From the NCBI RefSeq assembly GCF_027172205.1, contig NC_070607.1:24218069-24282068 (forward strand): 64,000 nt of DNA. The letters are read 5' to 3'. Numbering within the stretch: the first letter of the stretch is position 1; the number at the start of each line of letters is the position of its first letter. This document shows positions 34,315 through 47,429 of this stretch, piece after piece. The translations under genes were made by a program, and so were the position numbers. The notes under the pieces are model-generated. The model did not search any database and was not told where the DNA came from. It was given only the letters and a program-made list of their open reading frames with translations. The stretch is from Podarcis raffonei (taxonomy: Eukaryota > Chordata > Lepidosauria > Squamata > Lacertidae).

Positions 34315-35072
34315 CATAGCTGTCAACTTACAGATTTGAAAATAAGGGACCAGCAGCCTCGAAAATAAGGGATCAGCAGCCAAAATAAGGGATTTTACTT
34401 AGCTTATACAGAAATCCGCCACTGATGGAGCCATGCTGCTTTTGCTGCCACTGACTGTGTTTTGCAGGGGGTTGGACTAGATGATCCTAAGGGTGTACAA
34501 CTCCGACCAAAGAAGAGGGGCAGACAAAACTGATGGACGACGTCGAGATGGCAAAGCTTACAGGCAGAATTAGAAACCAGGAAGAGGACCTCTTTAATAG
34601 AGAATGGAGAAAGTTTATAATTTAGTTGAAAAGCTATTGTAAAGAGTTACATACATTGGTAGGATTGACAGAAAACTTGTAGTAAATATTTGAACTATGG
34701 GTGGACAAATGATTTATAAAAATAGAGTTCTGAAAGGGATGCAGAGGGGAAAATCACTACATTAAGATGCTGCACTGGTTGGAGAGTATGCTAAGCAGCA
34801 CGTCGGAGCTGCCGTCGTCCTGGCGTCTCGCAAGAGAGGGGCTGCCACCCGTCTCCTCACGACGCGCCCCTGAGGGGGGAAAGGGAGAGACGGAGACGTG
34901 GCAACTCGTGCGTGCTCTCATGGCAGAGGACCCTGAGCCGCTGCTTCCCTCCCGAGCCGGGCGAGCATGAATCCCGGGAAATTTAAGGGACATCATCAAT
35001 AAGGGACAGCAGCAGGACATGGCGCTGGGATAAAGGAGTTTCCCGCCAAATAAGGGACGGTTGACAGCTATG
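34315..35072. mobile_element. DNA transposon with 13-bp TIRs, containing nested LINE pieces
   Basis: Starts CATAGCTGTCAAC and ends GTTGACAGCTATG, a perfect 13-bp inverted repeat. CGTTTA is duplicated on both sides (34309-34314 and 35073-35078), a 6-bp target duplication. Near both ends there are repeated AAATAAGGGA units. A CR1 3' end fragment is at 34463-34505 and an L1-like ORF2 C-terminal scrap (MAKLTGRIRNQEEDLFNREW in a broken frame) at about 34530-34640. 34790-34970 is a GC-rich non-repetitive stretch. The 6-bp duplication does not fit the commonest superfamilies. Confidence 0.8.
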
Positions 35073-35078
35073 CGTTTA

Positions 35079-37330
35079 TTTTCGAAAGGGTGTCGCAAGC
35101 TGAGCACAATTTGATTTCCACAGACCCCTTTGTCAGGGAGGGTAGAAGTGTAGCATTGTGTTAACTTGGAACTCATCAGCGTGGCTGGTTTTGAAGGCTG
35201 TGATTCTTTAAATTATGTGCTGCGAAATTAACTGCATTCAACAAGAAATAAAATTACTGAATTATGAAAGTATTCCATGAATCCAAAGCACCTGTCTGAG
35301 GAGCAGGTTTCCGAATGTATCATTGTGTGATTCGATGCCCTGGATTTGCTTCTTTCTCAGAGTGGTGGTGGGACTGGAACTTTCAAGTTGCAATCTACAT
35401 ATCTGCTTGGACATAAGTCCCACTGAACCTAGTGGGTCTTACTCCAGATAAGTGGGTGTACGATTACCACCTTGATCACTCCCAAGTAGCATTGATCAAC
35501 TTCCTTCCAACTGTCACAGAATTGTATCCTGTTCATTAAAAAAAAAACAACGCTTCAGGGACGATACTGTTTTAATGTGTTCAAGTCTATAGGCGTCCTA
35601 CTTTGCATGAACAAAAGTCTACATATTATGGGATAAGCAATGAAAACAGCAAAGAAACATCTAGCCCTTTCCCATGTAAAAATAAAATCTCAAACGTCCC
35701 GAACAGTTCTGTGTTCACTCCAGAACTTAGCACAAATCTGTCCAAAGTGCCTAATCATTGGCACTCAGTTGTATCCTCTATGAAAATGACTCAGTTCCAA
35801 TATCAAGATTTGAAATATTATTTAAATTTCCCTTTTCCTTTGTAGCTGATCCTTACAAAATTGCATGCTTTTAGATGCTGAACAATAGCATATGAATAAT
35901 AGAGAAGGCATAACATATGAATGCAAGATGTGAGGAGTTCTATAACATTTTGTATGAAATCCAAAAACTGACTTGTTAATCATGCCTAATTTATTTATAT
36001 TCTCCTTTTGGAATAAGTAATCCCCCTTTTGTGTGTATTCTATGCAAATAATGCCTTCCAGTATTTGGAATTTGCTGCTGCAAGCTTCTATTTATCACTG
36101 TCCATTGGACTCCAATAATGCTTAACTAAACCTTGGCAACATCCCAGAAGGCTGCATGGAAGGGATGTTAAAAAGCAGAGCTTAAACACTATTCTGATCA
36201 TACTGGCTACATCAGTACATGGTAGGCATGAGGCACAATTAAGGACCCAATTCTGTACGTGATTTCCCTTGACTTGAGGGGGCTATAGGATGTGCTGGCA
36301 GATACATGTTGGCAGAACTGGAAATATGCTGCTGGCACAAAATGTATGCTGGCAGAACTGGTCAGAAGCAGAGGTTATATTTTATTTGGTCTTTATCAAG
36401 CATTTGTTCTGATTTCTTTGAGGGGCTTTTTATATGTCTTCCCATTAATCATTTGTTAATTACACACTTCTCAATGCATTTCACCTTCAGTTTCCTAACT
36501 GCAAAAAGACAGCTCCTTTTTTAAAAAGGATTTATTGTGCAAGGGGAACAGAGCATTTAAATCCACCTTAATTGCACAAATCTGAATTTCCTAGTACTGT
36601 ATACATTCAAATCCCACCTGCAAAATACTGGGCTGTATCTAATGCTAGGCCTACTCAGAGTAAACCTATTGAAATTAATGAACATGACAAACTTAGGCCT
36701 ATTTATTTCAATTGCTCTACTCTTGAGTATAGCTTAGTTGAATGCAACCTACTGACTGGAACTACTTAACATCCCAACCTGTACCATATGTTTACTGTGC
36801 CTTGTTTAATGTTTTTGTAACTGATAAAACTCTGTAAAATATTCATAAAATAAAAAAGGAGATAAATATCTGGTTAGACTGATATGACAGTTGTTTCTAG
36901 GCTTCTGCACCCATGCTTGTTTATTGTGTTATGCCTGTTACATCGAGTGATGATTTGCATCTGTGCATGGAGTTGCATATTCAGCTGCAAGTATTCAAGG
37001 CCCAATTTGGATATTTACCTAGTCTGCAGTGGTCTTAATGGGATGGAGGAGCAGACAGGTCTCAGTCAAAAGCACCTGACATGGATTCCAATCATGCAGG
37101 TGCTGAGTCTGCATTTGGGGCAAAAGCAGACAACTCAGTACTGTTGCATACAGCATTGCCTGCAGAAGAAGGTTCAGTCCTTAGCTTCTCTAGGTAAGGC
37201 TGGGAAAGAGCTCTGTCTGAAACTCCAGAGAGCTACAACCAGCCAACATGGCTGCCTTGAGTCCCATCAGGGAAAAAATACATGTGGTGGTAGTGGTGAT
37301 GATGATGATATGACATAGACAACATAGGAT
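35079..37330. other. GCLM to TECR-like intergenic DNA
   Basis: No gene seen. It holds short squamate repeats: about 35395-35475 (CATAAGTCCCACTGAACCTA, AGTGGGTCTTACTCC), 36550-36630 (copy of a family also at 41925-42065, 60978-61190 and 63345-63590), 36630-36765, and a SINE fragment at about 37150-37262. Confidence 0.5.
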
Positions 37331-37335
37331 CTATG

Positions 37336-37475
37336 TCAGTTGTGTGGGGAAACTTTCACTCTCCAGATGTTGCTGAACTACAACTCCCCTCATCCCTGGC
37401 CACTGGTCATAGTTGCTAGAGCTGATGTGAGCTGTAGTTCAATAACATCTGGAGGGACACAGGATCCCCACTCTT
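37336..37475. mobile_element. Hairpin hAT-type MITE
   Basis: CTCCAGATGTTGCTGAACTA then CAACTCCCCTCATCCCTGG, facing GAGCTGATGTGAGCTGTAGT. Same family as 60286-60422. Confidence 0.75.
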
Positions 37476-37533
37476 GGGCTATGAGTAGTTACAGCATCTC
37501 CACTAGTACCCAAAGGCATGTTGCTTACCACAA

Positions 37534-37748
37534 CAGTGGTACCTCAGGTTACATACGCTTCAGGTTATAGACTCCACTAACCCAGAAATAATACCTCGGG
37601 TTAAGAACTTTGCTTCAGGATGAGAACAGAAATCGCGCGGCAGCAGTGGGAGGCCCCATTAGCTAAAGTGGTGCTTCAGGTTAAGAACAGTTTCAGGTTA
37701 AGAACAGACTTCCGGAACAAATTAAGTACGAAACCAGAGGTACCAATG
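37534..37748. mobile_element. MITE with CAGTGGTACCT ends
   Basis: Ends CAGTGGTACCTCAGGTTAC and CAGAGGTACCAATG are inverted. Interior repeats of AGGTTAAGAACAG. Related copies: 42426-42685, 45391-45632, 55888-56128. Confidence 0.8.
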
Positions 37749-38689
37749 TACTGTATGGGGAATTGCAGTCAAATACATAACTATGCATGAATGCTAATGA
37801 AGGGGTTAAAACGACAGAGCTGGATTCCTAGTCTCAGCTAAGTCACTCCCCCTCTTTTCCATGAGGAGGAATTCCTGTTTCTTCTCTCTGTGGCATTTTA
37901 ATTGACCAAGGAAGGCATGTCCAAGCTTTGTTGCAAGCTTAAAGCATGTGTTCGAAGCCATCATTCTGTATTTTCTGTCCAAAAGTATTCTGCCAGTATC
38001 CTGCTGCTTCTTGGATGAATGCATGAATCTGACCTTTGGAACATTTTGTAAGTAAAGCGTTTTAAATTTACTTAATAGGGTGTGGTCTGCTGGTTACAAA
38101 AGGGTAGAGTTCTGTGTTTGCAAGCTGGCAGGATCGAAAAACCTGTATTCCTAACTATACCGCTGCTTGATTTTTGCGTGTTTAAACTCGGCTATTGGAG
38201 GCTCTCTCCTGTTGGAGAGTATGCAGGGTCCCACATTTTGAATCCACACAACCTGCCACTTCTTTTGTTATTTAGCCCCCACACGCGGGTCACCGGAATT
38301 CGTATTCACCACCACAGCTACCTCGGTAAATGTTTGAACTGAGGACTGACTCTCAATACGAGGTAGCAGAGTTGGGGGTAAATTTGTAGAGGGGAGGCCT
38401 TTTATTCTTAATCCTTCTCGGCTAGGAAGCTCATTGGTGATCTGGGGTCAGTCACGGCCTCTCTTTTCCTTCACTGGGTTGTTGTGTGAATACATAACAG
38501 GCTTGCTAAATTTATTACCCAGGTGGCAAGCAACCCAGGAGGACTAAGGGAGAATAAAAACAGTGCTGTTGTGTTTCATATTATATTTTCTAGTTCTTGT
38601 TTGTGAGCTGCGTCGAACTTTTCTGAGGAAAAGCGAGGTATTAATACATATTAAGCAAACAAACACTCGACCAGACGTGAGTAGTCACG

Positions 38690-39480
38690 TGAGGAAACCT
38701 AAGGCACATGGAGAGGACAGGTGGACGTTCCCGCGCGTTATTGTGCGCCTCGCGCGCAGCGCAAAGCCGCGCCCAGCAGCAGCATTAGCAGCAAACCCTC
38801 GCCGCCCCTCCGGGTCTCTGCTTTTCCCCCTTTTTGCTGCGGAACTGCTGAGGAGCTGAGCGCACCCTGGCTGCATGCAGCAGCGGTGGCGGCGGCACCA
38901 CCTCCTCCTCCATCCTTCCCCCTCCAGGGGATGGGGCGGGAGTGATGGATGAAGGCGTAAGCTGGCCGAGCACCGCTGCCCGCCCCGGTCTGGACGCGCC
39001 CTCCACCTTCTTTCCTGCAGGGCTTCCTCCTCCTGGGGCTAAGGAATCACCTGACCGGCCGGAAGACCGGCCGGGGGCCCCCCAATTAAAGTGCATCCGC
39101 GGCGCAGACGGGAGGAGGTGGTGGTGGAGGAGGAGGTGGCGCCGCCGGCGGCGGTGCCGATTGCATCCCCTACGCCGGCAGCTGGAGTCGGGGCCGGGCG
39201 GCCGCCTGCAAAATGGGCAGCAGGATTACTTTCTTCGAGGTGGGTGTCCCCCGCGAGCCTGCGCTAGGGAGAAGGAGGACGCGTCAGTGGGGCTGGGGAG
39301 AAACCCCCAAGGGGACCCGGGGTTCCGGAGATGCATGGAAGAAGGCTGCGCCTGCGCCCTCCATCCTTGGGCTGGCTCGCAAAGGGTCCCTCGCCGGCGG
39401 GTGCCTTGATGATGATGATGATGATGGGCGGGGGGAAGGAGCAGCAACTGCTTTCTCTGCATTGGAGCCAGCACTTGCCG
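38690..39480. promoter_or_regulatory. CpG-island promoter of the TECR-like gene
   Basis: Strongly GC-rich block with many CpGs covering the first coding exon. Includes GCGC-rich stretches resembling NRF1 sites. A GAT repeat (39408-39426) lies at its right edge. Confidence 0.75.
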
Positions 39481-42400
39481 CTGGATCCTTAAACACGTTG
39501 TCTTGCTACAACCACTAGGGCTTGTTTCCTCTCCAGCGTGCTTAGGGGGGCATGGCCTTTAAACTCCTCCTAAAGTCTGAAGACCTAGAAGGACCCACTT
39601 TTAGACCAAGCGTGCACTTGGAGACCCACCTGATATCTAGTGTTTGCCTTTGGTTGGTCCTGTGTCCTCCTGACCCATCAGGCTTGGGATGGGGGAGGTA
39701 CAGGGTGGTTGGGTTGTGTCTTACCAGCAGGTTTTCCTGTCCTTTCCTGAGCAGGAACCTTGTCTGATGTTTTGGGGTTTTGTAGGTGCTGGTGTCTCCC
39801 ATAGCTATAGGGAAGCCCAAGAGTTCTATGTCTCTGTGGGAAGAGAATGACTTTTCTTGGCATTCTGGTACCTCCTGGGTCCTGGGCAGCCACTGCCATG
39901 GCACAAAGGAGTATACAATTTGCATGCCACAGCAAACATACCTTTTTCTGCTCTGCGAAAAGCTTAAAAAACCCTTTACACTAAAAGAGTGAGCCAACAC
40001 ATGCATGTTGGCAGGCATGCGACTGTATTCATGGACTACAGATTTCAGGGAAGGGCCATAGCACAGTGGTAAAGGAACTGTTTTGCTTTCAGAAAGCCCT
40101 GGTTCAACTCCCAGCATCTCCAGGTAGGGCTGTGAAAGACTGTTCAGAACGCTGGAGAGCTGCTGCCAGCCAGTGTTGACAATACTGAGTTGGATGGACC
40201 TGACTTGATATTAGGCAGCCTCCTTTGACTATCCAGATTTGTGTAATAACTATCTCCAGGCATCCCTTTCTTGATTACCTACCTACTTGGCTGTCACATC
40301 CTCCTACTAGTAATAGCTGCTCAACTAACCTTTGCCTGTGTTTGAAGAAGAGATGGTTGCCACCGTTGACAACCTAGTTTTCTAAGAGCAACAAAGGGCT
40401 TTTATGACAGGAGATGGGAACCTTGGGTTTGGAGGCCAAACACACTCCTCTAACTGGCCCTTCAGGCTCTCTCCAGGCCATGCTCCTTGCCGAACCCAAA
40501 CCCATTGAGTGCCTCTGCCTGACAAGTTCCCTTGTGCTGTGAGCATGCCTCTTTGCTTGCCTGACATCAGATGTAGGGGCAGGTAGGTGTAGCTTGGCAG
40601 AAAGGGCCTTGCAGGCTGAAAGGGGTAGATCCAATTGGACCCAATCAGACGTTCCCCTTTGCTGCTGCAGCCAGGCAAAACAATTCAACTGATCAACTAT
40701 TCTGGAGAGAATATGGGTGTCTCAGAGGAGTCCCTCCACTTGGCCCTGTCTTCCGCTATCGAAGGAGAAGCTGTGCCCGCGAGGAGCACTCCGAAAGGAG
40801 GTTGGTTCGTGCCAACTGTTTTATGTTTGACAAATTGGGATTTTCGTTAACATTCCTTGGCATCCCAGCTCCTTTGCCAGGAGGTAGGGACAACTCTCAG
40901 GCTGTCGGTTACCAAGGTTTCTCCTATGGTTTATGGCTTGTGTTTTGTCTGGGTTCAAACCACACGCTAAGCCCAAACATGGTTTTCTTTAATGCGGTGC
41001 TGAAGCAAATCTCTGGTTGCTTGTTTTGGAAATTGGCGAAACTACTGCTTTTCAGCAAATCTCCCAATTTTGTGCTTTGTCATCTTATACATGCCTTCAT
41101 TAGCATGCTAAGTGTGCTACAACAGTGTCTTTTGTGCTTATAAGAGGGTTGGGTATATTATGACTGAAAATAGAACATAGATTTTGTTTCAGACTAATAG
41201 GTGAAGGTGAAATTGCACTGGCCACAACAATAGCAACTTTCTGGTAGACTAAACTGCCACCTGCCTTGTCAGGTTTTGTGTTGTGCAATCTGAGCTGCAT
41301 TTGAACATATGTAATCTTAATTGAGCATGGTGATTTAACAACTTAAGGTGTTTTAGAAAAACAGCAATAACATCTTGTGGCCAGTCTTAAAACAGTGAGT
41401 TTGTTCTCATCTTGAAATACTTGTATAGAATATTTTTCAAAGCACCTAAACAATATTGGAAATTAATTGCCTGCCCTACCCCACTTAAAAAAAACAAACT
41501 ATTTCAGGCCTTGATCCAAAGAGAAGTGCATACTACACATTTGTACTTAGAAATAATAAGAGTTGGCAAAAACACTGGAGAACAAGAAAAATTCACAGGG
41601 CAGTGGTTCAGTTCAGTGTGCTCTTGCACATGAGATATTTCATATTTTGGACCAACCCTGTGTCCATAGATGCTCTGCAGATAGGCATATTCAGTACCTG
41701 TGAAGAAAAATTGAGGCAAGAGAATGCACAATAATGACTCAACAACGAACCATGCTTTGTATGGTTTTAGTTTTGTTTCAAATGTATTATGATTTTTAAT
41801 TACCTTTAGTAAATTGCCTTGAGACAGTTGTTTAGATGGTGATGAATGTTGTTTTTGTTTAGTCATGTCCAGCTGTTTGTGACCCCATGGACCAGAGTAC
41901 ACCAGGCACTCCTGTCTCAAACAATTGTTAATCCCACACTTTCCCCAATGCTTTGCTCCTTAATTTTTCTTGGGAGTAGGTTTGTTGTGCAAGAGCTCCA
42001 GATTAATTGCACAAGCAGAATTTGTTAGCACACCACTGAATCCCACCTACAAAATAGTGACGGTCTGTAAGCACCCTTTATGACCAACATTTGGGCATGT
42101 TCCTTGCTTCGGGTTTGTTTGTTTGTTTGTTTACTTTTCTGCAGCTCAGAAAGTTTAGATTCTTTTACTAGAGAAAGATAAGTTACCAGGATATTTAACA
42201 AGCCCCTGTGATCTGCAAATAAGATATACTGTCCTGAATTACCCATAAAAGGGATGAGCCTTTCCTCTCAACTAAATAATGCAGACCAATCCCATAATGT
42301 GTGGAATCAAACCCATCAATAATACATTGAATAGTTTTTTGTCAAAAACATTATGAGCAGCAGCACTTAACTTGAGTCATCTGTAGTGTTTGGAGCTGTC

Positions 42401-45400
42401 TAGATCAGGACTCTGAAATCTTATACAGTCATACCTCTGGTTACGTCCGCTTCATGTTACGTTCTTTCAGGTTATGTCCCGCCGTGACCCAGAAGTACCA
42501 GAAAGGGTTACTTCTGGGTTTCGCCGCTCGCGCATGCACAGACGCGCAAAATGACGTCACTCGCACGCACAGAAGCAGCAAATCACGACTCATGCGTGTG
42601 CAGACGCGCTGCTGCGGGTTGCGCTCTTTTCATGTTGCGAACGGGCCTCCGGAACGGATCCCGTTCGCAACCAGAGGTACCACTGTATTCTGGATAGCAC
42701 AATATAAAAATTAATAAGCACGTATCTTGCAAAGAAAGCCTCTTTGCAGGAGACCTGGCATAACCTCCAAGCAACCCAGTTGAACACAACCCATCAGTCA
42801 TGTATTGTGACATGCCAAGCCCTTGACAAGTGCCCTGTTTTCAGAGTCCAGACAACCAGGAAAAATAGGAGTCTTCTAGAGGCCTGGTGAGTTGCCATAT
42901 TTGGGCTGCATTTTGGCATGGGTAGGTCTGCTTTACAGAGTCCAAAGGCAAATTATGAGAAGTACTAATATTAAATGAGCAGGAATTCACTGTGTTGGCT
43001 TCCTTAGAGGGCTTTTGCATCCACCCTAGGCTTGGAAATAGGTCATTCCAGTGCACACATTTCTTTCTGAAAGAAAAGCATTTGTACTTGACGAATAAAA
43101 AGCAAGCTCTTCCTCAATAATTTATCCCCCCTGCCACCCTAACGGATATTAGTGGGTTGTTGTTCTTGTTTTGCTGAGTTATTTGGAAAGCTGTTTGCTA
43201 TCATTGGTGGGCTAGAGTTATTGGAGAAGTAGCAGTTTTAAGCGGTGACAGCTATGCTGAGTCACGTAGCTTCTGCGACCAATAGCAACTTCGATTTTTT
43301 TTTTAGAGAGAGGTGGCTCAAATTGTGTTTTCCAAAACAGCAGTTTTAAAAAATGAAGACCCAGCCAAATTTCTTATACTCCTGTCCTGTATAGGAAAGG
43401 GCTTTTCCCCTGAACTGTGCCAACGCGAATGGCTTCTAACTGCTTTCCCCCTGTGCCAATGAGGTACAAAACTAGGCTGGCGGGATGCTGGTACCAGGTA
43501 ACCTGTATTCCATCAGGACATTGCTGGCGCATGAGGTGGGCATTTATAGGCAGATCTGGGAGCATGTAAGGGTTGGTTGGAATCGTATGCTTTCTTGGGT
43601 TTTGGTTCCATTGCTACACATGGCACAATGCAGAGAGGGCACTTGGGAACCCATGGCAAAGAGAGTCTGGGAGTGTGGGTGAATGTTAAGATGCTTGTTC
43701 CACACTGGTATTGTTTTATAAAGTTTGCAAGCAGCAGATATTGCAGTGTAGCTTAGAACAGGAAAAACCCACTACTGTAAAGTAAAGGGAAAGGGACCCC
43801 TGACCATTAGGTCCAGTCATGGCCGACTCTGGGGTTGCGGCGCTCATCTTGCTTTACTGGCTGAGGGAGCCGGCGTACAGCTTCCGGGTCATGTGGCCAG
43901 CATGACTAAGCTGCTTCTGGCGAACCAGAGCAGCACACGGAAATGCCGTTTACCTTCCCGCCGGAGCGGTACCTATTTATCTACTTGCACTTTGACGTGC
44001 TTTCGAAGTGCTCGGTTGGCAGGAGCAGGGACCGAGCAATGGGAGCTCACCCCGTTGTGGGGATTCGAACCGCCGACCTTCTGATCGGCAAGTCCTAGGC
44101 TCTGTGGTTTAACCCACAGCGCCAATTGTGTGATCTAGACAGTCTACAAAGGGGCACCTTTGCATATACAGTTGTGTGCGTGCATGTGCATTGTGTGAGT
44201 AGTGATCCCTGCACAATCAGATGGTCTTGGGCAGATGTTGTTCTACTCGATAAACTTTTCTTCAGTGGATGCTCATCTAACTGTTCCAGTCAAGCATCTG
44301 TTTGTATTTCCTCCAGTGCTGCTGCTTGGCAACAGACAATTGCAAAGAAATAGTTCCCTGGCATGGTTTATTGCCAACTCTGGCAGAGGAATTTTGATCT
44401 GAAAATAGACTTACATGGAGAAATGCTTGGAAAGATTAATTTGACTACTAAGAAGTAATCAGGTGCTTGGGGTATAAGGAGAAATTAATGCTCTTGCTCT
44501 AATTAAATCAAAAGGAGGCTCACTTACACAAGCACTTTATAACAGCACAGGCAGGATTAATTCATTTTGCACTGCTCTTATCCCAGCCTGCTTGTTCATA
44601 GATTGCAAAGTAAGCATTTTTCTCATGAGTGATTTTTTTTGGGGTGCGGATCAATATGGTATTTGTTTGTAAGTACCAAGTAGGACAATCTAGCAACAGG
44701 AAAGGGCTGGGATCCAAGTGGCTAACCATAAATGGGAAGAGGTGGTAATTAGGCCCACACGTGGGTGGCGCTGTGGGTTACACCACAGAGCCTAGGACTT
44801 GCCAATCAGAAGGTCGGCGGTTTGAATCCCCGCGACGGGGTGAGCTCCCGTTGCTCGGTCCCTGTTCCTGTCAACCTAGCAGTTCGAAAGCATGTCAAAG
44901 TGCAAGTAGATAAATAGGTACCGCTCTGGCGGGAAGGTAAACGGTGTTTCCGTGTGCTTCTCTGGTTCGCCAGAAGCAGCTTAGTCATGCTGGCCACATG
45001 ACCCGGAAGCTGTACGCTAGCTCCCTCGGCCAATAAAGCGAGATAAACGCCGCAAACCCAGAGTCGGCCATGACTGGACCTAATGGTCAGGGGTCCCTTT
45101 ACCTTTACCTATTCCTGCAATTGCTCTTACAACTTTTAAACAAATGTCATTTTCTAGAAAAAAGAAGTTCCAGAACTCACCATGAAAACCTCCCTTTGTT
45201 CTCTTAGAATGGCAATAGCGTCCACCTGAGAGGTGCCTGAGTTCTGTCGAGTTCCGACTTAAAAAAAAAAGAGGCCAGTCTATGAGCATTTGATAAATTT
45301 AATTATTTCAAGGTTTATGTCCCACTTACAACATTGCATACTCAAAGCAGCATAATTTGACTTTGCAGTTCATTGGGAATATACGTTGTACAGTGGTACC

Positions 45401-47354
45401 TTGATTCTCGAATGGCTTAGTTGTTGAGCAAATCGGCTCCCGAACGCTGCAAACCCAGAAGTAAGTGTCCTGGTTTGCAAACGTTTTTCGGAAGCCGAAC
45501 GTCCGACGCAGCTTCCGATTAAGTGCAGGAAGCTCCTGCAGCCAATCGGAAGCCACACCTTAGTTTTTGAATGGTTTGGGGCATTGAACGGACTCCTGGA
45601 ACAGATTGAGTTTGAGAACCAAGGTACCACTGTATGCTGTACTAAAGAAATGTGGTCTAATTCATGAGGGGGGGAAATACCACTCCTGTAACAATAGTAT
45701 ACATGCAGTGCATTCCTATGTAATATGGTATACATGTCTTCCCAGAAATAAGCTCCATTGAATTTGCTTCCTCAGCAAATAAAATTTCAGGGTGGGATGC
45801 AATGACATATCAAGCTGATGTAAAAGTTCACTGAGTCAAGGAACCACCTGGAACATGGTGGTGACAAGATAGGGCACTATAACACCTCTGTGCTAGCATT
45901 GCAGGGGGTTGGACTAGACGCAGTGGTGTCCAAACTTTTTTCAAAGAGGGCCAGATTTGATGAAGTCAAAGTTAACCTTTTTTAAGGATTTTACCCCAAA
46001 GTTGAAAGTTGTTGAGCTTTTTTTAAGATTGAAGGATTATGCCCTTCCAACTCTACAATTCTATGATTCTATAATAATTAGCACTGTTACACCAAGTTCA
46101 CATACAATGCAAATATGGCTGGAAACAGTGCATAGAATGGATGAACTTCCTTACACCATTCCAGACACTACATTGGCACAACAGCATGTGCTTATTTCTT
46201 CAGTGCTGCAGGATCCTTAGCACAGCAAAACTGGTTTCAAGTCCATGTCATGACACTGGTTTCATGATTTTTGACCTGGCAATATATCACAAATCATGGT
46301 GTGTGTGTGTGTGCTATTCAAAAATCTCAAGGGGGAGGGTCCATGAAGCCAGCCAATGCCTCTACATAGCTCCATCCTTATTTCAGACACTGTGATATAT
46401 CAGTATTTCAGATTTTTTTTGTCTGGTGATACGTCATGGTGTTGAAAACTAGGTATCTCCAAGACCTAATAATTTCCACTTGCCAGTTAGGTGCCACTCT
46501 GTTGTTATCCTACAGTGACTCTGTGGATCACAGTTAACATTCTGTGAAGCTAAAAGGCTTATGTACACCCCCTGGTTGCAGAATATGGCTTAGCAACCAG
46601 CTTAACAACTGTTGGTCTGATCACTGTTTCCTGTTCACACAGCTACAAGAAGCCGTCACGGCGAGATTGTTCTAGCTGATTTATTCACTTGGTATTTTCT
46701 CTTAGGTTGAAATCCTTGATTGGAAGACAAAGCAACAATTATGCTTTTTGGAAAAGGTAAGTAATCATAATGTTATTACTGCAATTTAACCGAATTTTGA
46801 GTGATCCGTGTGCTTTAGTTATATTTTCTTAGTAATTGTTTAAAGCATCCTGTTTGAGATGGATCAGCATCATTTTCCTCCATATCACAGATAGGGAAGC
46901 TCACCCTTAATTTCCTGTTTCCTAAAATGTAAAAAGGAACCGATTAGCTTGAAAAGCCTTTTTTTGAATGCCTGCATGCTTATAGATATATATTTTTTGT
47001 TACCTAGGTTGAGCCAAATGCTACAATAAGTGATATCAGGCTAATGTTCCATAAATTATGTAAGTATGTGTGTTTTTCAAAAGAATCTGTTTAAAAAGTG
47101 AGGGAAGCTTTCCAGAAATGCTTGAATTATATGTCATTGCATGGAGCCTGAGCGCCACTGATGTCATAGAAGCCATGTATCGTCTTCTATGTACTTTGAA
47201 GCAATTCTAGTAAACCTGTACAAAAAAGTAGTTATTCCCCCCCTTCCTTGGTTGCCCTTCCACCAATTTGGTAATTTGCTCATATTTGTAAATTCAGAAG
47301 TTCTCTGTTTGTGGCACAGACATCCCTGCCCCAGTGCTAGGAAACTGAGTGGAC

Positions 47355-47429
<75 letters not shown>

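Noticed and set aside
38942-39518. Arg- and Pro-rich frames around TECR-like exon 1
   Set aside because: CpG-island composition. The spliced frame starting MGSRITFFE is the one that joins to exon 2 in phase.
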